A stretch of DNA of 64,000 nucleotides from Citrus sinensis (Eukaryota > Streptophyta > Magnoliopsida > Sapindales > Rutaceae). The translations under genes were made by a program, and so were the position numbers. The DNA lies in NCBI RefSeq assembly GCF_022201045.2, contig NC_068562.1, forward strand, positions 6,678,001-6,742,000. Reading direction: 5' to 3'. The notes below the pieces were generated by a model. The model had not been told where the DNA came from. It was given only the letters and a program-made list of their open reading frames with translations, and did not search any database. Shown here piece after piece: positions 33,095-47,623 of this stretch. Each line of letters starts with the position of its first letter. The first letter of the stretch is position 1.

Positions 33095-36000
33095 TTAGAT
33101 GCTTGGAACAGATTTTGCTCGGATAAATTGTTTAAGAATGGCTTTCTCTTCGTCAATGTGCTTCTTCTCTTCAGGATCTTTTGGTTTGACCTTTCTTTTC
33201 TCTTCCAATATCCACTTGAAAAGTTCACGCTGCTGATTCACAGGAATTGGTTCGTGCAACTTTGCAGCCTCTGTAATGGGTGGTGAGGGTAATGGTTTCT
33301 CAGTGACTGGAGCAGTTGTAGCAGTGGTAGCTGAAACTGAAGTTGTGGTGACATCTGTCTCTTCTTCCTCTGTTATGCTTGTATCTTTTCCCTTCGTCCT
33401 CATAAAAAAGTAAGCTGCAGAAATTTTAAACAAAACTCAGTCATAGCACATAAACATTCTTATTACCTATATTTCAAGCAAATACATTGAAACCTTCTAC
33501 ATGAATCATTCTATAAGTTTTAACAATTGCAAAATTTAACAATTCCTCATAAAAATCAAAAAGCAAAAGTTGGACGCTAGGACCACAAAATGAAAAACCT
33601 CCATTATAAAGCTAAAACAGGTCAATATATCCACATGGCAATAAACAAACAAATTAAGTCCAGGTGCTGGATGCTTGGACCACAAAACAAAGAATGATTA
33701 CTTCTATTACAGCATAAAGACATAAAAAGTTAAGATCTAGATACATTGATAAAGCACCCCGCAACTATTTATTATCACCGGCTCTCTAGGTACATTGATA
33801 AAGCACCGCAACTAGTTATTATTACTGGGTCTTTTTGGTAATTATCAAAGGAAGACACCAACACGACTATTCAAGATGTGCTCATCAACAACACAGCACA
33901 GAAAAAATTTACCTTATCCACTACTGCTGATTCAACTCCTCAATCAATGTAATGCAATCGATAAACATGTCCACTTCCAGTGAACTTATCTCTCACCTCA
34001 TTGAATATGAATAGAATAATTTCACAGCTCAATACTGTACGATCATGCTATGTGAAACTAGGCAAAATTTGCGTTAGTGATGAACTGGGGACCAATAAAG
34101 GAGATATCCACTCAACACTATTATTATGTTCCAAGAACACTGGAGTAATACTCTATAATACTACTGAAGATAACCTAGCATAAAAATTAAATCAAACACT
34201 ATTATAAAAAACCCCCCACCTTCCTCATCTTTCCCTCCCCTTTTCCCTCCTCTTGAAGAAACATGAAGAAGAAGAAGAGGAGGAGGGAAAAAAAGAATAA
34301 GACTCAACTGTAGGCTCAGCTAATTCACTAAAATCTGTTTTATTTCACTATTATCTGAGAACTCATAGCGAAAACAAATACGCCTGAGACAGAAAAGGAT
34401 TTTCGACAGCTTGTAAGAATTTTCAGTGGGTTCTCACATACTTTACATGAACTCATGAATCCATTTAGATACAAGTCAGAGTGCCACATATCATGTGAGT
34501 ATCGAGTTATTTTTATTACTATTGTTATTATTACTGTTTATTACTATTATAAGAATCACATGACCATAGTTCATCATGATTCGTGAATAGTACTTAATAA
34601 TAATAAAATCATTCTAAACAGGGTTTCATGGGTCAACTAGTGCAGATGTGCACATGTGATAGGAATATTTTTAGTGACTTCCATATTACCATGTTCATGG
34701 AACAAGGTAAAAGATATTGATAATAATTACCAAAATAACTGTAATTATGGCCTGAACAAAGCCATTTAAGGATTCATGAACCCACCCCCAACCTGTTTGG
34801 ATTGACACTTAGTTGAATTTTGCTGCAGTTCTCATAATGAAAAAATTTTCCTTTTAGCCTCATGTAGATGGATCAGATTTCAATTTAAGACACATCCTAA
34901 CCACTCCTACTAAAGCTAAAGCTGAAAAGAAAAAGATAAAAGAGAGAGAGAGAGAAATCAGATCCCTTTTCTTGTTCATTATGCCTGACTTTAGTTGATG
35001 TCCATGTTTTTCATATCTCAAACAACTTAAATAAAGAAGAAAACTAAAAGCAAGAAAATGGAATATGAATTCCAACAGCAGCTACAAATAGGAGAGAAAG
35101 TCAGCTCCAACAAGAAAGTGGAAACGGGACCTGAAGTTTCAAGGAGCTGCTCTAAATAGAGAATTATTGCACAGCATGTCAACAGCCAGTAGAATATTGC
35201 TGAAATTAAGGCTGAGTAAATCTGAGTTGTACAAGAATCTATATAAGAAAGGCAACATGCATAGTTGTATACATCTGTACTTGTTTCACGTACTGGAGAT
35301 GAATTAGAGGGATATGCCCTTGTATACATCCAAACCCGAACCTTAGCACCAAAGTTAACAGAACTCTAATAATATGTTAATCATTTGCTTTAAAACTATG
35401 AAGCAGTAGACGTGCATACATGGCACAGTATGTCGGACATAAGTACAGTTTAATACTATTACATACATGCAAGAATTATGTATCTAGGAATGTATTTAAC
35501 TCCAATTTAACTGATAATATGCTCTCCCTGGTAGACATATTGATTATATATACTCAAAAGAAGGCTTATCACACATATATACGGGCCACTAGAAAGATCT
35601 CTAGATGTTAATTCTTGGTTTAAATATGAAATTAAGTAAAGTCAGAGCACAGGAATGACACATGGTCAAGAAACAAATGTAATCGTGTAGATTAGTTAAT
35701 CAACCCTGGGTATCTAAGTCAGCCACAAAGAGTGCTAGTTCGAAGGAGTAGACACAAGGGGAAAGCAATTCTTACATATTTCTGCCAGTTTAATTTCAAA
35801 ATTGGCAAGAATATGCATTCCTGTAAGCAGAAAGTTTTGTTGTCTGCTCTATTCCCCATAGAGAAGACAACAAATCGTTCAATTTTTAATATTTCCCCGA
35901 TGGCGAATGGATCCTTCACGAAATGTTTTAAGTCATGCAGATGTAATATAGAGAGTAACGACCTGCTAAACTATCTCTCCACTAATATTCCTATGACTCA

Positions 36001-36816
36001 TGATAAAGTCATCAGCACAACACTTGCGCTCCCATCAAAATAACCAACTTTGAATGAGCAAAAGCAAACACTATCCAGAAGGAAAATGTAAGATATTAAC
36101 TAAAATCAACATGACAACTATAAACAAATTAAGTGGGGTTTTTACCTTCTATTCAATCCCATTTGAAATAAGCCTAGTTCCAAAAATTGCAAAGGATTTA
36201 ACTACAACTGAACTCCATTCTATAAACAAATCAACAACCTACCACAGCATCAACAAAAGCACACAACAGCAAGAGCATCACTCTTCAAGCCAAGATTGAA
36301 TAAGCCCCTTTCAGTATAAACAAGCACACACGCAAATGCAAAAACAAATTAAATGCAATAAAGACAGAAAATGACCTCCAACAGCAAGATTGGCAGTCAA
36401 GAGAAGGGGCCAAAGGAACTTGTAACGCCTAGCAAATGACTCCTTTGGTGGCTGAGGTGGCGGAGCTGAAGAGCCGGACCCCATTTTGTATGATGCTGCT
36501 GCTGCTTCAGCTGATGATGCTGATGCCCCTGGTGGTGTTGACGAAGCAAAGTCCTTCCCTTTCAGCTGTTCTAGAACTTGCTTCATCTGAGCTGTTAACA
36601 AAAGATAAAGAAATGATTAAAGATCAATAATTTCAATGATTGAATCCAAGAAATATATAAAATACGAATGAAAGATTCTTGCGTTGCTGTACAAGAAAGG
36701 ATGGTTCTTTTTTTTTTTTTCAGAAATCAACCCGAAAACAGGAGGGGTTTTGTTTATGAGTTGGATATTTTACCTTTCTTGGGTTTGTTGGTGTAGAGCT
36801 TTGGAGCTTCGCTCAT
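33095..36816 (-). CDS. Small single-pass membrane protein of unknown function
   Basis: Three exons joined in phase: 36816-36774, 36591-36376 and 33414-33095, giving 192 aa. The middle intron is nearly 3 kb. The N-terminus (MSEAPKLYTNKPKK) is basic, followed by an Ala/Ser/Pro-rich segment. One hydrophobic helix (FLWPLLLTANLAVGAYFFM) spans the exon 2-3 junction at about residues 80-98. After it comes a Thr/Glu/Pro-rich linker, then a charged helical C-terminus (QRELFKWILEEKRKVKP and DEEKAILKQFIRAKSVPSI). I do not recognise a named family. The layout suggests a plant-conserved tail-type protein of an organelle or secretory membrane, but that is a guess. Canonical GT-AG splice sites and phase continuity support the model. 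Confidence 0.78.
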
Positions 36817-38072
36817 TGTTGACGATCTCGTTGTGACTACTCTTTCAAAGTTCTCTGTTTCTACTTAACAGTAGTGAAGCAGCACAAGTTGTTGTAATTA
36901 TACCGCTCCAAGTAGACCTGCCACAGGAACGATTGGATGGACGTTATTCCAATTCTCTTAGATTCAGCTATCGACATGGAGGCAGCTGCCTTATATTGAT
37001 TATCATTTTGTTTTTTTTTTTTTTATGTATTAAATTATCTGGTATTTAAGAATAGCTAATTTAAGTTGGATAAGGTCACTAGGGTAACATTTCTCTAATT
37101 AAAAAATAAATATTTTATTTACAACTTTGTGAGCATCTCTAAAAGCTCTAAATTAAAATTTTATTACTTATTTTAAGAGGTATATAAGTATTTAAGATTC
37201 TAAAAAATATTTTAATTAAAAAATTTTAAATAAGAAATAATTTTATCTCTTCATTTTTGTAGAGTTACTTTCTACCTCTTTAATTTATATTTTATTATTT
37301 TTTATTAGAGAGAGATAAGTATTTTAATTACTATTTATTTTTTCTTTAAAAAATATTTATTTAATTAAAATAATATTAACTTATTTTCATTTGAAAAGTT
37401 ATTTGGAGAAAAAAAATTTTTTTTACTCTTTTTTTTTATCACATAGACAAACAAATAGATATTTAAAGAGTAAAATTAATCTTTTAAAAACATTACAGTT
37501 TTTTAGAATTTTTATTCAAAACTATAATTCTTATTTTTAACAAAAAAAAAAAAACTGTAATGTTTTCTCTATTTAAATTCGGCTAGTGTATAAGTATTCT
37601 TGATTATTTGTCGATTCAATTTTCAATGAATTGGACTTTTGGACTGAAAAACACTCCGTACAAATTCAATCAACCATGTGGATCCTCCAATAGGATGGAT
37701 TATCAAGTGAAAATGATTTTATTTGTTTCTTTTTTCTTGTTGAATAAAACATGATAAAACACTCTCCTTATCCAGAGAAATGCCTTTTCTTTTCCCAAAC
37801 ATACTGTATACAAAGTAATGGATGTTAACAATTTGACAAGTTTATATTACAGAATCTAATAGGAACACTAGTTGCCAATGATTCTTCAAGGCAGTTTTAC
37901 CAGTCAACAGGAAATGGAACAGGAAAAAGGAAAAAGGAAACAGAAAAGGTCAAATTAGAAAAACAACTCCTAAAATCTATCCTCAAATTATACAAAGTTT
38001 TCCCTAATGTGTGAGCTGAGATGCTGTCGGTTTTGTCGCTCAGCCGTCAAGCTCAGAGTTATCATTCATCAA
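36817..38072. other. Intergenic DNA with a strong inverted repeat
   Basis: No gene. 37000-37565 is very AT-rich and may be an old MITE. It includes GAGCATCTCTAAAAG at about 37131, like many plant MITE ends, but no matching partner end was found. A perfect 17-base inverted repeat lies at 37488-37504 and 37549-37565 (AAACATTACAGTTTTTT and its complement). Confidence 0.5.
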
Positions 38073-42300
<4,228 letters not shown>

Positions 42301-42776
42301 GGCGGCAGTGCTGTCACTGTCCTACACAGGATGAGGTTATTAGAGCTCTGTTCTAGTAATGATTTTGAAAATGACTAATTTGGCTTCCCTTTTGGAGAAA
42401 TTTTTCTTGAGTGAGGGAGAGAGAGAGAGCTTTGTATCTCTGAAGAAGAGACAGTAATCAATGGGAAGAAGAACGAACGTGATGGTCTAGGGTGCGCGGG
42501 ATTGTGTAGAATAGATACGAACGTCCACTGCGAATTTGACACGTGTAAATTTCCAGCCGTATTTTTTGGATGATGGTCAAAATTTTTACGTCAAATATAG
42601 ACGACAAATCGTCTAAAAGAGAAAAATATAAACGACTGTCGTTTGTCCACGCGGCGTAAAACTTTTACGACGCGTCGTCTACATAGGGATATTAACCAAC
42701 GCAGCCCATCTTCCTTGCGGAAAGCCCATTACCTCCAAATAATAGCAGCTTTCTCTTCCTCGTCATTCCTGAGAAA
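42301..42776. promoter_or_regulatory. Bidirectional promoter between RH20 and mini-RNase III
   Basis: 476 bases separate the two divergent start codons. Two AGCCCAT (site II type) elements at 42703-42709 and 42723-42729 lie 50-75 bases before the plus-strand ATG. Such elements are common in promoters of housekeeping and organelle-protein genes. Upstream is a cluster of CG-rich palindromic words, including the perfect ACGACGCGTCGT at 42667-42678, ACGACTGTCGT around 42632 and GACGACAAATCGTC around 42600. A GA-rich run (42409-42432) lies in the likely 5' UTR of RH20. I see no clear TATA box on either side. Confidence 0.6.
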
Positions 42777-45328
42777 ATGCCTGCGACTACTTGTACCAGT
42801 TGTCTATACTTGCCACTTTCATTATCTTCGTCAAGAGTAAGAGCTTCATTCGACACCCAACAAAGACTTTCTTATAATCCAAACGCCCCGAGGAAAATTA
42901 AAAAGCCAACCCTTAATCTTAATACCAACAGTAACAGTAACAAAAGTGACGTTGCAATTGCTAAACCTCCAACATCAACCGTCACCCCAACCAGCACAGA
43001 CCAGTCAGTTTTCGACCTCCTCAAGCACCCAACTCAAGGTATTCACTTAAAGTTCTTTTGTTTGATTGAAAATGAAACGTAAAGCAAGGGAATTTATGAA
43101 TGTTTTACATTTTTTTTTAATTGAAAATGAAATGATAAGCAAGAGAATTTAGGAGAGTTCTTTTTTTTTTATTAAAAATGAAATGAAAAGCATGAGAATT
43201 TAAGTAAAGATGTTATCTTTTTTTTCTTTTTTTTGTGATATCGATAGTGTGAATTCTGTTCGTTTGAGATGAGTTTAGTGTACTGGGAAGTGTTCTCATG
43301 TTGTTTATGGTATCTTTTGTGTGGTTTTAGCTCTGTTTGGTGTTTGGGAAGGTTTTAGAAAGTGAAAAGGAAAATGGGTTTGAGTTCTATGGTTTATGTT
43401 GTCTTTTTTATAAGCTTGACATAATTCAGCTCATAGCTAAGAAAATAATTGAAAATTTTGACAAAGTTAGGGTCTTACTTGGTTAATAGTTCAGTGGAAC
43501 TTAAAGCTAATGCAAAAGATAATGATTCAATTTTGATTGGAATTTGATGCAGGGGTGGTTGCAAATTTGGATGAATCTTATATGGGATATGAGAGGTGGC
43601 TGCCAAATCCACCAAAAGTGGGGAAACCTCGATCGGTATTCAATGCAGCATCACTAGCATATATCGGTGATTGCATTTACGAGGTATGTTTTCTGTTGAT
43701 TATTTCATTTGATCAATGCTTGTTGAAATTGTGCTTAATCTACATAATGTAATTGGTCTTTTGTCATCAAACCTTTTGTTGGGATCCATGATGCTGGACT
43801 GTTTTTGCATTTTTTTTTTGGAGGGGGGGGGGGGGGGCTAAGGCACCAATTCATTGTTTTTGTTCTGCTTGATGCCTTCCTTAGAAAGTCAATCCACCTT
43901 TTCACTTTTCACGGGCTCTTTTTGCAAGCTACAAGGCACATAAGACTGTTTTTGTTAAGTGGTGCTAACATGAATATTCCTTTTTATTGTCTCTTTTTGC
44001 GAATGTAACCTTCATGCTTATCTTACAAGGGTTTTCTCGTACTATGCAGCTATATGCTCGCAGGCACTTTTTGTTTCCTCCACTGAGTATTGAAGAATAC
44101 AACAATCGAGTAATGGCAGTAGTACGCTGTGAAACACAGGTATCATAGTTTATGTTATGTTGATTTTTGGTTTCTTGTTATAGGAAAATATAGTATGTCT
44201 AATTAAGAACTCCAGTCTCACCAGTTATTTGTTAATCTCAACTCATTTTTCACATTTTGTGGCATTCCATTGTGTTTTTAGCAATTGAATTCAAGATTTA
44301 TTGCTTCAAAATTATTTCTTAGTGATTTTGCACCATGTTTCAGTTTTTTTTTTTCCTTTTTTGACCTTACCATTTTTCAGGATTTTAAAATACTTTGCAT
44401 TGTATTTTCCAGCTCTAGGGTTAGTTTCTCTGTCCATAATCTACTCATGTAATTTTTACATACCTATTAAAATGAAAATACTGATTGATAAATCTTTTCG
44501 CATAAGTTTCTTCGTAAGTCCACTTTAGCGTAAGGCCAGTTTTTGTGCCAATGAGAGTTCTAGATTCATAGTGAAAATTCTAACATTTGTATTTGCCGCA
44601 TTCAGGATGCATTGCTCCAGAAACTTCTAAATGACAGTTACTTATCAGCGGAGGAAAGGTTAGTAACAGATATAATGCCCTTTGTAAGCTTTCTCTACTT
44701 TTGGAATGGGTGACCTGCCTTTAAAGAATTCAGATATGTAGAAGGATATGAAAAAATTCACTTTTAGCTATATCTTCTTGCTGCTAATGCATGTTTTTTA
44801 AAAATGAGAAATATGACACTAAAATGGTATTCATTTGTTTATAGGAATTGCGATCTAACTCATTGCATTTGATTTAATTACTGCAGGGATGTTGTACGCT
44901 GGGGAAAAAATGTTGGTTCAGCTAATACACGAACAAAAAGACGTGCTGGTGCTGCAGTTTATAATAGAGCCTCGTCATTAGAAACACTAGTCAGTATCCT
45001 TGTACCTTGTTTTTCCTTCATTTCTTGTCAGATTGCTAAATGCATTATGATTTACTCTGGGGGTTGTACTAATGGTAAATTAATCAAGGGAAGGAAAACC
45101 TTGTTATTCTCCGTACACCAGTCTCCACTGTTTGCTTACTTTTATCTGGTCATAGCTTCTTCTTCACTGCTTGTCTTAACCTATTGACCAATTATGCTGT
45201 AGGCTGGTTATCTCTACCTAACAAATGCCAATCGTCTGGAAGATGTAATGTCCAAGCTGGGATTTACAAACGGTTCTTCTACGCAGATGATTTTGGAGGA
45301 AGCAAATAGCAAGTTAACAACCGTCTAG
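42777..45328 (+). CDS. Plastid mini-ribonuclease III (RNC3/RNC4-like)
   Basis: Double-strand-specific RNase made of an RNase III catalytic domain without a dsRNA-binding domain. Plant members act in chloroplasts on rRNA maturation and intron turnover. Six exons in phase: 42777-43038, 43553-43683, 44050-44139, 44606-44658, 44887-44989, 45203-45328, giving 254 aa. The first 80 or so residues are Ser/Thr/Arg-rich with few acidic residues, as a transit peptide should be. The mature part has the RNase III signature NAASLAYIGDCIYELYARRHF, then VRWGKNVG and TRTKRRAGAAVYNRASSLETLAGYLYL, typical of MrnC-type enzymes, including the catalytic Asp in GDC and the Glu in the following helix. The site II motifs upstream fit a nuclear gene for an organelle protein. 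Confidence 0.93.
43823..43837 (+). repeat. G15 homopolymer in intron 2 of mini-RNase III
   Basis: An uninterrupted run of 15 G, preceded by a T-run (43811-43819), inside intron 2. It is prone to length error in sequencing and might form a quadruplex. It has no coding effect. Confidence 0.9.
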
Positions 45329-46059
45329 AACGTGATTGATTTTTATCTGTCTGTCAGTAGAATTCCTGTTGAACTTGCCAGTGGAGACACTATGTCATGG
45401 ATAGTCATCCACTGATATGTCATGCATCGTGGCTACTGGACACTGATTTTCTGCACCAGATATGGAAGTTTTGCTCTATAATTTAGGCCTGGAAGTAGAG
45501 ATTTTCTCCCTGCGTGTTTATATCTGTATAATACAACCATTTGAGTCTACACAGGACATCAGTTTTGAAATTTAAACAATATGATCATATATATAATTAG
45601 ATTATCTCCTCCAAGATAATGAGCCAAATGCGACCGGTAAGGTTCAAGGTTTGTATATTTCTTGTTCAAGTGCCTGGTACTTACCATCCAAAAGATTAGT
45701 GGGATGGCTGTCGCTTAAAAAGTCAGGTCGATGTCTTAAATGAACCAACATTTCAAACAAAGTTCTTTGATCATCTTAAATGATGAAATTGGATTTTCAA
45801 ATATTGTGTTTAAAATGCTGTGAATGGATGGCTTAGATTATTTGAGATTCTCTTCGTTGATAAAGAGTTTCTTTAGAATGAAAATATGTTCTCTTCTGAA
45901 CAGAACAACGCCATTGTTCAATCACAGCCAGTGCAAGCTTATAAATTATCAGAACAAGTTATTAAAATATTTTTGTGAATCTATTGAAGGTCAGTTCAAT
46001 AACAAGTTTACTTATTATCTTCGGTAAAATGCTTCTATAAAAATTTTCAAAAACAACAG
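45329..46059. other. Convergent intergenic region
   Basis: 731 bases between the 3' ends of the mini-RNase III gene (plus) and the DUF866-like gene (minus). They should hold both 3' UTRs. The ORF at 45824-46027 shows no motif. Nothing else seen. Confidence 0.5.
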
Positions 46060-47048
46060 CTAATTCTCAAACAGCAAGAAAGAAGCCTTGGGGGACATGA
46101 TGAGCACAGGGCGCTCTAACTTTGCTTCTTCACCATCTTGAAGATTCACATTAACATCCAAAAGATCAACACCTTGAAATGTTCTGCTAACGGTACCACC
46201 AACCTAATCAAACTTATAACGCAGTGAGTAATCAATTTAAATATATTTTTACATGCTCCCTCGTAATGTATAAACAGAAGCTAGCTGATGAGAATTGTTA
46301 GATGATTAAATATGTTACCATGTCAACTTGCCAACCTCCACCCATTTGGTAATTGATAGGTTCAGCTCCACCAACATCAAAGCCACCATTGTAGTAGTTA
46401 AGCTCATAACTTATACCAGGGTCTATATCCGGAGTTTCATCATCTTGCTTTGGTACCTTAAGTGGTGAACCATAACCAAGCTTCATGATCACCCACATGA
46501 TGTTACCACATTCACACTGAAAAAGATTCAAACAAAGCATGTATCAGTAGCAAGTGTAAATTAAACATGAGCTGCCGTGCATAGAATTAGAAGCAGTAAC
46601 TAGTTGAAGACACTCTTTACCGAATGTGAAAAGTGAACGTTAGGGATGTTTTTACATAATATGTTTATAAGTTCCTTGCGCTCAAGTTTCTCTGCTTCAT
46701 ATTCATCTTCATCAAACGAGCTGTCAGAGTTGTACTCTTCAAATGAGTCAGAATCATCATCCTCATTAAGGGGAAATGGAACCCAACTATCATATGCCAC
46801 ATTAGCTTTCACCTTTCGTCTACAACTCCGCCTCTCACAGACCAACTATATGATGCATCATGAAAAAATAGTTAGTACGTAGAAGTAAGAAATAAATAAA
46901 GTATATTTTGTGAAAAAAAATAATTGAAAAACAAGAAACTCATTACTTCAAAGTGATAATGATGAGAGGGATGATCGAAGCCATTTTCAAGCTGCAAGTT
47001 GGTGCAATTGACCAAAGTTGCTTCGAGTTGGAGCAAATAGAGGACCAT
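46060..47048 (-). CDS. Divergent DUF866 (CXXC zinc-binding protein, UPF0587) family member
   Basis: Four exons join in phase with canonical GT-AG sites: 47048-46947, 46845-46621, 46516-46319 and 46203-46060, giving 222 aa. The start MVLYLLQLEATLVNCTNLQ, the HYHFELVCE stretch, and the end GGGWQVDMVGGTVSRTFQGV, DLLDVNVNLQDGEEAKLE and RPVLIMSP follow the layout of DUF866 proteins, whose usual form is about 160 aa with two CxxC zinc pairs. Here the first pair is CERRSC (Cx4C) and the second is CEC (CxC), and an acidic insert (NEDDDSDSFEEYNSDSSFDEDE) of about 35 residues splits the middle. It is therefore probably a fast-evolving paralogue, unlikely to bind zinc in the normal way. The function of the family is poorly known. 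The open frame and clean splicing argue against a plain pseudogene. Confidence 0.72.
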
Positions 47049-47623
47049 AATCTTTTCTTTGAAAATTTCTCAAATCTCTTTTCTCCTTTGAGGAGTATGT
47101 GTTTTTTTTTTTTTTCTCACTTATTTTTGTTTGGGACATAAAAACAGCTACTAATTTGTATAATGTAGCTACTAATGTGTACAATGTATGACTCCCTGCC
47201 TATGCAACTTTATATAACTGCGTGAACTTGGCAAAACTCTCTATTTGCATGCATATATAATATTTCTCATGTGCATATATATTTGCATTTTACAAATTTC
47301 GAACTTAACAAATAAAGTAGCCACATATAAAGCCACAATTAATTCGTTTGTTAGGGAGCCATCCTTGACAAATATGCCAGTGTCAAGCACCGAGTATTTT
47401 TTTCACTTATTAACATTCTCCACACGCACATTTTTCTACGTTTCAATTATATAATTCTCTCCAAGTAAGCCAAAATATATAAATTTATCAAAAAACGAAA
47501 AGAGAAAAACCTTGATCATTATGCATTATCAAAGCCGGTTAATGAATTTAAAATTGATATAAATAAAATAAAATACACTATCATCATATACAAGCTATTG
47601 ATGTCATTGTGAAAAATAATTAA
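47049..47623. other. Intergenic DNA between DUF866-like and TFIIIC genes
   Basis: 575 AT-rich bases that must contain the DUF866-like promoter and the TFIIIC 3' UTR. A T-run lies at 47103-47115. No further gene seen. Confidence 0.5.
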
